A stretch of DNA of 52,570 nucleotides from DATLNM01 sp035536775 (GCA_035536775.1 DATLNM010000049.1:1-52570), one strand, 5' to 3'; numbered from the stretch's first letter, positions 32,141-40,879 are shown. The notes: a model not told the origin generated them from the letters alone. Numbers and translations are program-made.

Positions 32141-33193
32141 ATGGCCGGCGACGAGAAACGACGTGTCCTCGTAACAGGGGTCGGAGGATGGCTGGGAGTG
32201 CGCGTCGCGGCGAGATTGAAGGCGCACGCGGATGTGGGCTCTCTGATAGGAGTCGACCTCGACGACCCCCCTTTCACGATCAAAGGCATGGAGTTCATCC
32301 GAGCCGACATCCGATCGCCGCTGATCGCGCGGGTCCTCGGCGCGACCAAGGTCGACACCATCGTCCACACCAACATCTCTTCATCGCCTTCTCGTTTCGG
32401 CGGGCGGTCTCAGATGAAAGAGAACAATGTCATCGGGACCATGCAGCTCTTGGCGGCCGCCCAGCGAGCGGATCACGTGAAGAAGGTGGTCGTGAAATCG
32501 TCGACCGCGGTCTACGGATCAGGGCCCGCCGAACCCTCGCTCATCGCGGAGGACCACGCCGGTCGAGTCACAGAGCTTTCCGGCTACGGCAAGGACTGCG
32601 CCGATGCCGAGACCTCGGCGCGTGACTTCGGGCGCCGCCGTCCGGACGTCGAGCTCGTCATCCTGCGCACCCAGAACGTCATCGGACCGCGGGCATCGAC
32701 GAGCATGTCGCGTTATCTCTCTCTTCCCGTCGTGCCAACCGCCCTCGGTTACGACCCCCGGCTTCAGCTCCTGCATGAGGACGACGCGGTGCGAGCGATG
32801 AGCGAGGCCGCGATGGGCGATGCGCGCGGGATCTTCAATATCGCGGGCGAAGGTGTCGTGTACCTGGGCGGCGCGATCCGCTTGCTGGGCAAGGTCGAAT
32901 TGCCCCTCCTCGCGCCCACCGCCCAACTGACATCAGACCTCCTGCGGCGCTTCGACCTCGTGGACTTCCCGCGTGATCAGCTGCGGCTGGTCCTCTTTGG
33001 ACGAGTGGTCGACACGCGGCGCGCGGCGAAGGTCCTCGGGTTCACATCTGAGTTCTCGACTCGTGCATGCCTGGAGGACTTCCGCCGGAATCGCGCCCCC
33101 GATGAGGCTGGGCGCACGTCACGCCACGAGTCGTGGGAGCGCGAGCTCTTCGACTACCTCCATCGGAAGTCCATGAGTGGGAGTGCCGTCTGA
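32141..33193 (+). CDS. NAD-dependent epimerase/dehydratase, GalE2 (Rv0501)-like
   Basis: The 350-residue extended SDR has VLVTGVGGWLGVRVAARL (NAD site), GVDLDDPP, DTIVHTNISSSPS, KENNVIGTMQLL, VKSSTAVYGSG and ILRTQNVIGPRAS. The usual YxxxK is not clear: the corresponding segment reads SGYGKDCADAE, with Lys only two residues after Tyr, as recalled for Rv0501-type proteins. Sugar epimerase activity should therefore not be assumed. The stop overlaps the next ATG (TGATG). The pair with the downstream acyltransferase matches Rv0501-Rv0502. Confidence 0.88.
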   Translation: MAGDEKRRVLVTGVGGWLGVRVAARLKAHADVGSLIGVDLDDPPFTIKGMEFIRADIRSPLIARVLGATKVDTIVHTNISSSPSRFGGRSQMKENNVIGTMQLLAAAQRADHVKKVVVKSSTAVYGSGPAEPSLIAEDHAGRVTELSGYGKDCADAETSARDFGRRRPDVELVILRTQNVIGPRASTSMSRYLSLPVVPTALGYDPRLQLLHEDDAVRAMSEAAMGDARGIFNIAGEGVVYLGGAIRLLGKVELPLLAPTAQLTSDLLRRFDLVDFPRDQLRLVLFGRVVDTRRAAKVLGFTSEFSTRACLEDFRRNRAPDEAGRTSRHESWERELFDYLHRKSMSGSAV

Positions 33194-34248
33194 TGGCCGA
33201 CGCAGAAGTCATAAGGATCGACGAACGCACTCGCGGCGCTGCGCCGAGGGACCTTGCGGCGTGCCGCGGGACAACAGCCGCTGGACGGCCGTGTAGGAAT
33301 CCCGCAGTTGCGGGGTCGGACTATTGCCGTGTCCACTTGAGAGAGGATCCGCGAACGCGCCATCCTTCGCAGGCGCGATCTTCCGTCCCGAAACCGTCGG
33401 AGGCGCTTGCCCCGGCGACCGACGACCTGACGAGGATCCTCGATTTCCTGAAGCGGCGGCTCTCGGGGGACTACCCGATCGACGATTTCGGCTACGACGC
33501 CGAGCTCTCTCGAGAAGTCTTGCTACCGCTGGTGAAGCCCCTTTACGAGCGCTACTTCCGCGTGCGAACGCTCGGGATCGAGCGCATCCCGGCAGAAGGT
33601 CCGGCGCTCCTCGTTGGCAACCACTCGGGCACGATCCCGTTGGACGCCGTGATGGTGCAGTACGCGGTCGCAAGCGAGCATGCCAGCCGGCGCATCGTTC
33701 GTAACATCGCCGCCGATCTCGCCCTCAAGCTGCCCCTGATCGGTCCTCTCGCGCGCAAGGCGGGTAATGCGCTCGCATGTGAGGAGGACGCCGCGGAGCT
33801 CCTCGCTCGAGGTGAGCTCGTAGGTGTTTTCCCCGAGGGGTTCAAGGGCGTGGGCAAGGGCTGGCGCGAGCGGTATCGCTTGCAGCGGTTCGGACGTGGT
33901 GGATTCATCGAGGTCGCGCTGCGAACGAAGACCCCGATCATCCCCGTTGCGATCGTCGGTGCCGAGGAGGCGTATCCGATGATCGCCAACGCGAAGTTCC
34001 TCGCGCAGACTCTCGGTTTCCCGTACTTCCCGGTCACGCCGACGTTCCCACTTCTGGGCCCACTTGGGCTGTTGCCGCTTCCGTCGCGCTGGCTGATCGA
34101 GTTCGGTGAGCCGATCCCGATGGATGACTATCCCGACGACGCGGCAGAGGACTCGATGCTCGTGTTCGACCTCGCCGACAGCATCCGCGACACCATCCAG
34201 CAGATGTTGTTCAAGAATGTTGCGGCGCGCGGCCCAGCCTTCTTCTAG
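33193..34248 (+). CDS. PlsC-type acyltransferase with N-terminal Cys/His motif (Rv0502-like)
   Basis: The 351-residue product has a 1-acyl-glycerol-phosphate acyltransferase domain (residues about 110-340): LLVGNHSGTIPLDAVMV, AGNALACEEDAAELLARGELVG, FPEGFKGVGK and RTKTPIIPVAIVGAEE. It probably acylates a lysophospholipid at the membrane, as inferred for Rv0502. Ahead of it, residues about 24-50 hold the pattern C-x11-C-x10-C-x2-H (CRGTTAAGRPC then AVAGSDYCRVH), a small zinc-binding type motif seen in unrelated proteins. This appears to be a fusion. A linker of about 25 polar residues joins the two. Confidence 0.9.
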   Translation: MADAEVIRIDERTRGAAPRDLAACRGTTAAGRPCRNPAVAGSDYCRVHLREDPRTRHPSQARSSVPKPSEALAPATDDLTRILDFLKRRLSGDYPIDDFGYDAELSREVLLPLVKPLYERYFRVRTLGIERIPAEGPALLVGNHSGTIPLDAVMVQYAVASEHASRRIVRNIAADLALKLPLIGPLARKAGNALACEEDAAELLARGELVGVFPEGFKGVGKGWRERYRLQRFGRGGFIEVALRTKTPIIPVAIVGAEEAYPMIANAKFLAQTLGFPYFPVTPTFPLLGPLGLLPLPSRWLIEFGEPIPMDDYPDDAAEDSMLVFDLADSIRDTIQQMLFKNVAARGPAFF

Positions 34249-34343
34249 AGCCCAAACTGATAGACCCGCATCACTCCTAGCGTCCCTGCGATCGCGATCG
34301 CGGCGAGGAGAAGCCCGAGCGCGTAGAGGGTCTGGCGTCTCAT
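34245..34343 (-). CDS. Possible 32-residue single-helix membrane protein
   Basis: The short frame reads MRRQTLYALGLLLAAIAIAG then TLGVMRVYQFGL, a basic start and one membrane helix. It starts 9 nt after the receiver gene stop on the same strand, so it could be the last gene of that operon. No clear Shine-Dalgarno sequence is seen. The stop overlaps the acyltransferase stop by 4 bp from the other strand. Coding is plausible, not proven. Confidence 0.4.
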   Translation of the reverse strand: MRRQTLYALGLLLAAIAIAGTLGVMRVYQFGL

Positions 34344-34352
34344 CGCCGGCGA

Positions 34353-34727
34353 CTAGTTACTGAAGTCGCGGCACAGCTGGGTGATGCGCCGTTCGAGCTC
34401 GGTCAGACCGTCGCCCTTACCGACGCAGATCGCGACTCCGGCCTCCTTGGCTTCGTTCTCGAGCTCGCGGTCGAGGTACGCCGTATAGAGGATGATCGCC
34501 TGGCTCGGCTTCACGTTGCGGATCTGTTTGGCAGCGGACAGGCCGTCGAGGTCGTGCATCTTGTAGTCCATCACGATGACATCGACGCTGGCCTCGTCGG
34601 AAGTGATCAGGCGCACCGCCTCGCGCCCAGATCCGGTCTGCGCGACGACATCGAAGCCGTCGAGTTCCAGCATGTCCGCGAGCATCTCGCGTACGTGCTC
34701 GGTGTCGTCGACGATCAGTACCTTCAC
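34353..34727 (-). CDS. Stand-alone receiver-domain response regulator
   Basis: The 124-residue CheY-like protein begins MKVLIVDDTEHVREMLADML with the acidic pocket. The phospho-acceptor Asp lies in VDVIVMDYKMHDLDG, the Thr in AIILYTAYLD, and the Lys in ICVGKGDGL. No output domain is present. The partner kinase is not in the window. The ATG overlaps the stop of the TIM-barrel gene by 4 nt (ATGA), so both are coupled. The family often acts by protein contact. Confidence 0.92.
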   Translation of the reverse strand: MKVLIVDDTEHVREMLADMLELDGFDVVAQTGSGREAVRLITSDEASVDVIVMDYKMHDLDGLSAAKQIRNVKPSQAIILYTAYLDRELENEAKEAGVAICVGKGDGLTELERRITQLCRDFSN

Positions 34728-35584
34728 GGTGTCTTCTCTTTCTTCCTCGTCGTCTTTCTCGGCATTCCCTTTGCGGTGCGCTCTGTCGTGCCCAAGCGTC
34801 GTTCTACATAATCCTTGCTTCGGCGAAGCATGGTAACCAGCTCGTCGAGACGCTCGATATACCGCCCGACCGACAGCTCGAGCGATACCGCTCCCGTATA
34901 GCCCGTCTTCTTGAGCTCCTTCAGGAATCTGTCCAGGGGAAGCTTGCCTTGTTCGAGCTCCAGGTGTCCATCCCTGCCATCGCGGGCGTTATCCGACAGA
35001 TGGATGTGGGTCAGCTTCGGGGCGAGGATCTCGTACGCATCGAGGATGTCACCGCGCGCGACGGTGACGTGGCTCGTGTCGAGCGCGACCTTCGGACATG
35101 CCTCGAGCAGTGCCTTGGGGTCGAGCCATCGGTAGGCCCGGACGCGCCGCCCCGCGACCCAGGCGGGGTACATCGTTTCGACCGCCACCGTGACGCCGGT
35201 CTCCTCGGCGAACGCTTCAGACTCACGCGTCACCCACCGGGCGTAGGCGCGCTCCCACATATAGGGGGGATGCACGATCATCGTCGGCGCGCCCAGCTCG
35301 CGGCACATCTCGGCGCCTCGGCGGATCTTCTCGAGCGGGTCGATCCCCCATACGGTCTTGGTGATGACGAGGAACGGGCCGTGGATCGACGCGATCCGCA
35401 GGCCCCGTTCGGCGGCGAGCCGGCCTGGGATCTCGGGGGAGTGGGTCCGCGGGTCGCGCGTGACCATCAGCTCGATATCGGTGAAGCCGGCCTCCGCCAG
35501 GGCATCCATGGCCCGCTCGAGGGAATACGCCCAGAAAGGGCCCGTCGAGCACTGGATGTTCGGTCGTGTCGTCATCGGGGCCAT
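34724..35584 (-). CDS. Xylose-isomerase-like TIM-barrel protein
   Basis: The 286-residue product is an AP-endonuclease-2/sugar-isomerase family barrel: SLERAMDALAEAGFTDIELM, GLRIASIHGPF, PTMIVHPPYMWERAYARWV, VTVAVETMYP, VALDTSHVTVARGD, THIHLSDN and AVSLELSVGRY. The metal ligands Glu, Asp, His and Glu are in place, so an isomerase, epimerase or hydrolase of a sugar-like substrate is expected. The last 20 residues are basic (RTAKGMPRKTTRKKEKTP) and not part of the barrel; they carry the ATGA overlap with the receiver gene. Start may be the Met 9 nt further in. Confidence 0.88.
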   Translation of the reverse strand: MAPMTTRPNIQCSTGPFWAYSLERAMDALAEAGFTDIELMVTRDPRTHSPEIPGRLAAERGLRIASIHGPFLVITKTVWGIDPLEKIRRGAEMCRELGAPTMIVHPPYMWERAYARWVTRESEAFAEETGVTVAVETMYPAWVAGRRVRAYRWLDPKALLEACPKVALDTSHVTVARGDILDAYEILAPKLTHIHLSDNARDGRDGHLELEQGKLPLDRFLKELKKTGYTGAVSLELSVGRYIERLDELVTMLRRSKDYVERRLGTTERTAKGMPRKTTRKKEKTP

Positions 35585-35634
35585 CGTCCCATGCCTCGCG
35601 GCTTTCGGCTTTAGCCAGTGGCTACCAAAGCGCT

Positions 35635-35648
35635 TGCAATAGTTTGCA
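35635..35648. promoter_or_regulatory. Possible operator before acyl-CoA ligase
   Basis: TGCAA-TAGT-TTGCA is a perfect inverted repeat 23 nt before the ATG at 35671, in an A/T-rich patch. A regulator of fatty acid use could bind it. No family consensus is claimed. Confidence 0.35.
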
Positions 35649-35670
35649 CTTGGGGGCGTTCCGGGGGAGA

Positions 35671-37176
35671 ATGGCGCTCGTGAACCTCTCCCTGCTCCTG
35701 CGCGAGACGGCCCGCGCCCACGCCGAGAAGACCGCCTTGTTCTGCCGTTCCGCCGGTGGGTCGAGTGAGGTCACCTTCGGAGCCATCGATGAGGCCGCGG
35801 ATCGGGTCGCGGCGGGCCTGATCGGCAGGGGCGTGGCTCCGGGTGATCGCGTCGTGCTCGGGATGACCAACGTGCCTCACTTCGCCTACGCGTATTACGG
35901 CGCGCTGCGAGCGGGTGCGACGGTGGTACCGCTCAATCCCACGCTGACCGCGGTCGAGACCGAGAGGATCCTCGAGGACTCCGGCGCAAAGGTCGTCCTT
36001 GCGACCCCCGGGTTCGCCGAGCGCGCCGTGACCCCCGCGGCTGCCGAGCTTGGTTCGAGCATCGAGATCGTTTCGACCGATGACTGGGATATCGCGTTCC
36101 CGAGCGCGGGGCCCATCGAAGACATCGAGGTCGATGGCGACGACCTTGCCATCCTCGCGTACACATCGGGAACCACAGGCGAGCCCAAGGGTGTGATGTT
36201 GAGCCACGGCAACCTGCGCGCCAACCTCGAGCAGCAGATGGCCGTGCCTGACGCGGATGTCAGAGAAGACGACATCCTTCTTCTGGCGCTGCCGCTGTTC
36301 CACATCTTCGGGCTCAACGTGACGTTGGGGCTACTCGTGATGACCGGCGCGTCCGGACTTCTCGTCGAGCAGTTCGAACCGGTTGATGTTCTCACTGCGA
36401 TGCAAGAGGTCGGCGTCACCGTGATCTTCGGCGCTCCCACCCTTTACATCGCGCTCGTCAACACGCCGGGAGCAGATCAGTACGACCTCTCGAAGGTTCG
36501 TCTCGCGATCTCCGGCGCTGCGGCGCTGGCTCCCGGGGTGCTGCGTTCGTTCAAGGAGTTGTTCGGAGTGCAGATCTACGAAGGCTATGGACTCACCGAG
36601 ACAGCCCCCACGGTGACATCGAATCGGATCACCGGCGAGGCGCGGCCGGGATCGATCGGACGTCCCGTTCCCGGCCTCGAGCTCAGGCTCGTGGATGAGG
36701 GCGGCGACGATGTCGAGCTCGGTGACCCCGGGGAGATAGTGGTTCGGGGGCCGAACGTCTTCAAGGGTTACTGGGGGCACGAGGAGGACACCGCCAACGC
36801 GTTCTTCGGTGACTGGTTCCGGACGGGCGACGTCGCGGTGCTCGACGAGGAGGGTTACCTCTACCTCGTCGATCGCAAGCGCGATCTCATCATCGTCTCG
36901 GGGTTCAACGTCTATCCCTCCGAGGTCGAGGAAGCGTTGATCGAGCACCCCGCGATTCTCGAGGCGGCCGTGATCGGGGTGCCTCATCAGTACACCGGCG
37001 AGGCGGTCAAGGCATACGTCGCTCTGCAGCCCGGTACGGAAGCTACGGAGGAAGAGCTGCTCGCGTACGTCGGCGACCGGCTCGCCCGTTTCAAATGCCC
37101 GCGCTCCATCGAGATCGTGGCAGAGCTTCCTCATCTCCTTACGGGGAAGGTCCTCAAGCGCGCTCTGCGCAGCTGA
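35671..37176 (+). CDS. Long-chain fatty-acid-CoA ligase-like enzyme
   Basis: The 501-residue AMP-forming ligase activates an acid to the acyl-CoA through acyl-AMP. Motifs: AYTSGTTGEPKGVMLSH (P-loop), LPLFHIFGLNVTL, YEGYGLTETAPTVTSN, DWFRTGDVAVLDEEGYLY and VDRKRDLIIVSGFNVYPSEV, ending with the catalytic Lys in LTGKVLKR. These are typical of FadD-type enzymes with medium or long chains. The ATG at 35671 is used; GTG at 35680 has better spacing from GGGGGAGA. It may serve the acyl-CoA dehydrogenases at 7-12 kb. The 3' end overlaps the convergent Crp/Fnr gene by 23 bp. Confidence 0.93.
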   Translation: MALVNLSLLLRETARAHAEKTALFCRSAGGSSEVTFGAIDEAADRVAAGLIGRGVAPGDRVVLGMTNVPHFAYAYYGALRAGATVVPLNPTLTAVETERILEDSGAKVVLATPGFAERAVTPAAAELGSSIEIVSTDDWDIAFPSAGPIEDIEVDGDDLAILAYTSGTTGEPKGVMLSHGNLRANLEQQMAVPDADVREDDILLLALPLFHIFGLNVTLGLLVMTGASGLLVEQFEPVDVLTAMQEVGVTVIFGAPTLYIALVNTPGADQYDLSKVRLAISGAAALAPGVLRSFKELFGVQIYEGYGLTETAPTVTSNRITGEARPGSIGRPVPGLELRLVDEGGDDVELGDPGEIVVRGPNVFKGYWGHEEDTANAFFGDWFRTGDVAVLDEEGYLYLVDRKRDLIIVSGFNVYPSEVEEALIEHPAILEAAVIGVPHQYTGEAVKAYVALQPGTEATEEELLAYVGDRLARFKCPRSIEIVAELPHLLTGKVLKRALRS

Positions 37177-37849
37177 TCCGCTCCAATCCGTCACGCCGCA
37201 GGATCCGCAACCGCCGTCCTCTGTAATCGACCACGCCTTGTCGCTTGAACTGACGAAGCGTCTTGCACGCGCTCTCCCTGCACATCCCGGCAAGTGCGCC
37301 GAGCTCACCTTGCGCGATCGGCAGCTCCATCTCGATGATTCCGCCAGATTCGCGCCCTATCGATGCCGCGAGCTCAAGCAGCTGCGCCGCGAGGCGGGCC
37401 GGCACTTCCGAGGAGGAGCGCTCGAGCGCGTGCCGCGTCATGCCTCGGAACCTTGCCGCGAGTACCCGCGCATATGCCAGACAGGCCGCGCGGTTTCGAG
37501 CTATCAGTTCCATCAGGTGCTCGGCATCGAGGCTCGCGACGATGCTGCTGCAGGTCGCGACCGCATCGAGTGGCTGAGGCTCACCGTCTAGAGCACCGAG
37601 GTCGCCGACGAGATCGCCGGGCAGCACGAGGCCTAGGACCGTCTCCGTTCCCTCAAAGTTGCGTGCGATCAGCTTTAGCGCGCCCTGCGCGACGAGATAT
37701 GTACGTGGACGGATGTCTCCGCTGAGCAAGAGCACGTCCGAGCGGACCAGTTTCTTCAAGACCGCGCGCTCCGCGAGTACTGCGACATCTCCAGGCGATA
37801 GGGCAGCGAGGATCGGGGAACGGAGCAGGTAGGTGGTTCGGGTATCCAT
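37154..37849 (-). CDS. Crp/Fnr-family transcription regulator
   Basis: The 231-residue product has a cyclic-nucleotide-binding-fold domain (residues about 12-130: LAALSPGDVAVLAERAVLKK, LVLPGDLVGDLGALDG) and a long dimer helix. The C-terminal winged helix is of Crp_2 type (QGELGALAGMCRESACKTLR). It lacks the N-terminal Cys set of FNR, and the phosphate-binding cassette is not the strict CAP type, so cAMP binding is uncertain. GGGAGGCG lies before the ATG at 37849. The stop end overlaps the acyl-CoA ligase 3' end, a possible antisense link. Confidence 0.92.
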   Translation of the reverse strand: MDTRTTYLLRSPILAALSPGDVAVLAERAVLKKLVRSDVLLLSGDIRPRTYLVAQGALKLIARNFEGTETVLGLVLPGDLVGDLGALDGEPQPLDAVATCSSIVASLDAEHLMELIARNRAACLAYARVLAARFRGMTRHALERSSSEVPARLAAQLLELAASIGRESGGIIEMELPIAQGELGALAGMCRESACKTLRQFKRQGVVDYRGRRLRILRRDGLERISCAERA

Positions 37850-38012
37850 CACGCGCCTCCCTTGGGATCGGCCGTCTGGCCATGGGCTTTGGAGGCGCGG
37901 GCTCCGCCGACAGGATACGCACACGTACCCGTCGAGGTCTAGACCGAGACTTACATCCCAGGCGACATCGCGATGATCGAAGCCCGTGAAGTGGAGATCG
38001 CGCCGGCCTGAC

Positions 38013-39110
38013 CTAGGTAGAGGTTGGAGACGGGCTCGGAGGCTCAGGCTGGACCGCGGCCCACTGCAAGTCGAGCAGCTCTCCTTCACGGAAGGTAGCA
38101 AGCACCGACACCTGGGATCCATCGAGTGGCACGAAGTAGATGTGACTCCCATCGCGGCTGTAATGCGTGAGCGCGACCCCGGATCCGTCCGGAGCCCACG
38201 CCGGGTAGTCGCTTGGCCCACGCGGGCCGAGTCGTTGGGGGTCCGTCCCGTCTGCTTCGATGGCCAAGACCTTGCTGCTGGTCTCTCTGTAGCTCGTGTA
38301 AACGATCTTGCTCGAGTCCGGAGACCAGGCCCTTGCGATCTCGAATCTCTCAGGCGTGTCTGTGAGCCTTTGGATGCCGGAACCGTCGGCATTCATAACG
38401 TATACATCGCCCTTCTCGAAGGCTCCGGATAGCCGGCGGGTGAAGAAGATCTTCGTGCCGTCGGGCGAGAGAGACGGGAGGAAATCGGACGCTTCGCCGT
38501 CCGTAAGAGTGGTTGTCGGCGCCCCCGATACGCTCGAGGTCACGGCGATGTGGCCTTGCGCATCTGTGTACAGGATCTGTGATCCATCGGGTGACCATGA
38601 AGGATCGTTTCCCTCTACCAAGTGCACAACGCTCGATCCATCGGTTTTGGCGACCATGATGTTCGTCGAGTCGTCTTCGACCGATGTCCGAGTGAAGACG
38701 ATGTGTTCGTCATCAGGAGCCCACCTCGGGACTTCGTCGTAGAAGCCTTCAGGGCATCTCGAAAGGTTCCTTCTGCCCGTGCCATCTGCATTCATGACGA
38801 ATATCGACCACGAGCGACTACCGCCCGCGTATCTCGCGAACGCGATCCGGTTCCCGTCGGCCGACCACACAGGGTGGTTCTCCTCGTCGCCCCGTGTGGA
38901 GGTGAGCTGATCGGGCTTGCCGATGCTCACCCGCGTGCCGAGGTGGACCGGGACCATGAAGAGCTCGTTGAAGTTCCCCCGCGATAGTTGAAAGACGATC
39001 CGAGTTTCGGGAGGGGGCGCCGTCTCCTGGGGAAAGCCGACACCGGTTAGCGCGAGGGATGCGAGTGATGCTGCGAGGAGAGCCTTGGCGAGCTTCGCTC
39101 TGCCGAACAT
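38013..39110 (-). CDS. Secreted TolB-like PD40 beta-propeller protein
   Basis: The 365-residue product has a signal peptide (MFGRAKLAKALLAASLASLALTG, split at about FPQE) and six WD40-like PD40 repeats. Their signature recurs as HPVWSADGNRIAFARY, PRWAPDDEHIVFTR, PSWSPDGSQILYTD, PSLSPDGTKIFFTRR, RAWSPDSSKIVYTS and PAWAPDGSGVALTHY. Repeats of this type form a propeller that binds proteins or polymers; no enzyme site is visible. The start at 39110 has GGAAGG upstream. It is divergent from the TlpA-like gene. Confidence 0.88.
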   Translation of the reverse strand: MFGRAKLAKALLAASLASLALTGVGFPQETAPPPETRIVFQLSRGNFNELFMVPVHLGTRVSIGKPDQLTSTRGDEENHPVWSADGNRIAFARYAGGSRSWSIFVMNADGTGRRNLSRCPEGFYDEVPRWAPDDEHIVFTRTSVEDDSTNIMVAKTDGSSVVHLVEGNDPSWSPDGSQILYTDAQGHIAVTSSVSGAPTTTLTDGEASDFLPSLSPDGTKIFFTRRLSGAFEKGDVYVMNADGSGIQRLTDTPERFEIARAWSPDSSKIVYTSYRETSSKVLAIEADGTDPQRLGPRGPSDYPAWAPDGSGVALTHYSRDGSHIYFVPLDGSQVSVLATFREGELLDLQWAAVQPEPPSPSPTST

Positions 39111-39183
39111 GGTGGGTCCTTCCACAAGGATTACGCCGATGGATGAGGGTGTCAGCGCAGCATAGGCCTGCCCATGACTAGTC

Positions 39184-39759
39184 GTGCGGCAAGATGCCTA
39201 CGTGGACACCGACGGCTTTTCTCTTGAAGGTGCGCCGAGTCGATCGTGGCTGAAGATTCTGGCGATAGTCGTACCGGGCGTGATCTTCGTCGCGGTGTTG
39301 GTCGCCGCAACGCTCACTACTGGTGGCGCGCCGCGCCCCGGCGACACCGCGCCGGGGTTCTCTGCGCCGTTGCTGTCCGGCGACGGTGAGCTCGCGCTCG
39401 AGGATCTGGCCGGTACACCCGTCGTCCTCAACTTCTGGGCCTCGTGGTGCGTGCCGTGCGAGGACGAGGCGCCCTTGCTTCGCGAGGCCGCGGAGAAGTG
39501 GTCCGGTGAGGTCGAGTTCGTCGGGATAGACATCCGAGACGCACGGTCTGAGGCTCTGGCGTTCGTTGACCGCCACGGCTTGGAGTTCGCCCATGTGCGT
39601 GACGAGACCCTGCAGATCTACGACGACTATGGCTTGACGGGCCAGCCGGAGTCGTTCTTCATAGACGCCGACGGTGTCATCGTCGAGCACGTTGCCGGCC
39701 CACTGACCGAGTCACAACTGCAACGCCTGCTCGACATCCTCGTGGCGCGCGATGGCTGA
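39184..39759 (+). CDS. TlpA/ResA-like membrane-anchored thiol-disulfide protein
   Basis: The 191-residue product has an N-terminal membrane anchor (LKILAIVVPGVIFVAVLVAATL) and an extracytoplasmic thioredoxin fold. NFWASWCVPCEDEAPLLRE holds the CxxC site, and GLTGQPESFFIDADGVI the cis-Pro region (here Gln-Pro). ResA/TlpA proteins reduce disulfides, including apocytochrome c, using electrons from CcdA, whose gene overlaps this one by 8 bp. The GTG at 39184 is the longest start; GTG at 39202 would keep the anchor intact. Confidence 0.9.
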   Translation: MRQDAYVDTDGFSLEGAPSRSWLKILAIVVPGVIFVAVLVAATLTTGGAPRPGDTAPGFSAPLLSGDGELALEDLAGTPVVLNFWASWCVPCEDEAPLLREAAEKWSGEVEFVGIDIRDARSEALAFVDRHGLEFAHVRDETLQIYDDYGLTGQPESFFIDADGVIVEHVAGPLTESQLQRLLDILVARDG

Positions 39760-40483
39760 CCCGACGGTCCCGATCGCGTTCGCCGCAGGGTTCGTCTCGT
39801 TCCTGTCCCCGTGCGTCCTGCCGCTCGTCCCGGGTTATCTCTCGTTCATGTCTGGGTTCGCGACGACGGGCGAGACACCGTCCGCGCGCGAGGCGGTGGT
39901 ACCAGCGACCGCGTTCGTTGCGGGATTCACTGCCGTGTTCGTTGCGCTGGGCGCGACCGCGACGTTGCTCGGCGCTGTGTTGCGCGACCACCAGACGTTG
40001 CTGTCGCGCATCGGAGGCGTGTTCATCATCGTCTTGGGTTTGATCTTCATGAACGTGATCAAGATCCCATGGCTGTACCGGGAGGCGCGCTTCCACCCGA
40101 CGCCGAAGGCGGGGATGTGGGGCAGCGTCGTCCTCGGAGCGACGTTCGCGTTCGGTTGGAGTCCGTGCATCGGAGCGACGATGGGCGCCGTGCTGACGAT
40201 GGCGGCCGGAGGGGGGGTCAACGGCGGCGTCGGGGAGGGCGCGTTCCTGCTCGCCGTCTATTCGCTGGGTCTTGGTCTGCCATTCATCTTGGCGGGCTTG
40301 GGCGTCGCGCGGCTGACTTCGACTCTTGCTTGGCTCCGCAAACACATCCGCACGGTCAACTTGGCGAGCGGCGTGATGCTGATCATCGTCGGCCTGCTGT
40401 TCCTGACTGGCCGCCTGTTCGAGCTGTCGATCTGGATGCAACGAGGCCTGACGCGCCTAGACCTCGACTTCTGGAGCTTCTGA
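39752..40483 (+). CDS. ccdA: CcdA-type thiol-redox membrane transporter
   Basis: The 243-residue DsbD/CcdA family protein has six membrane helices and the conserved Cys-Pro pairs FVSFLSPCVLPLVPGYLSF and FGWSPCIGATMG. It moves electrons from cytoplasmic thioredoxin across the membrane to the TlpA-like partner encoded just upstream. The gene overlap suggests coupled translation. The cytochrome c maturation genes ResB and ResC, often next in actinobacteria, do not follow here. The 3' end overlaps the convergent arsC by 27 bp. Confidence 0.95.
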   Translation: MADPTVPIAFAAGFVSFLSPCVLPLVPGYLSFMSGFATTGETPSAREAVVPATAFVAGFTAVFVALGATATLLGAVLRDHQTLLSRIGGVFIIVLGLIFMNVIKIPWLYREARFHPTPKAGMWGSVVLGATFAFGWSPCIGATMGAVLTMAAGGGVNGGVGEGAFLLAVYSLGLGLPFILAGLGVARLTSTLAWLRKHIRTVNLASGVMLIIVGLLFLTGRLFELSIWMQRGLTRLDLDFWSF

Positions 40484-40879
40484 CCCGAGCTCTTCCAGAA
40501 GAGCGCGCACCCGACCGGCGATCTCCTCACGGATCGCGCGCACCTCCTCGACCGGCTTGCCTGCCGGGTCGGGCAGCTCCCAGTCCAGATACCGCTTGCC
40601 GGGATAGACGGGGCACGCGTCGCCGCATCCCATCGTGATGACTACGTCCGCCGCGCGCACCGCATCGTCCGTGAGTGGTTTGGGAAACTCCTTCGAGAGG
40701 TCGAGCCCGATCTCAGCCATCGCGTCGCGGACCCCGGCATGGATCTCGGTCGCCGGAGCAGACCCCGCCGAGCGCACCCGCACCCGCCCTTGCCCTTCGT
40801 GATCCAGCAGCGCAGCAGCCATCTGCGACCGCCCGGCGTTATGAACGCACACGAAGAGAACTTCCAGGACGTCGCTCAC
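40457..40879 (-). CDS. arsC: Arsenate reductase, low-molecular-weight phosphatase type
   Basis: The 140-residue product has the CX5R loop VCVHNAGRSQMAAALL near the N-terminus, then GSAPATEIHAGVRDAM, VITMGCGDACPVYPGKRYLD and WELPDPAGKPVEEV. These are the family marks of arsenate reductases of the phosphatase fold; actinobacterial members can use mycothiol and mycoredoxin. Cys residues in MGCGDACP could take part in a thioredoxin-type relay instead. No arsR or arsB is adjacent. Its upstream region contains repeat locus C. Confidence 0.93.
   Translation of the reverse strand: MSDVLEVLFVCVHNAGRSQMAAALLDHEGQGRVRVRSAGSAPATEIHAGVRDAMAEIGLDLSKEFPKPLTDDAVRAADVVITMGCGDACPVYPGKRYLDWELPDPAGKPVEEVRAIREEIAGRVRALLEELGSEAPEVEV

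Noticed and set aside
31223..32368. 381-residue open frame antisense to the SAM-hydrolase-family gene
   Set aside because: It spans two good genes on the other strand and has no recognisable domain.
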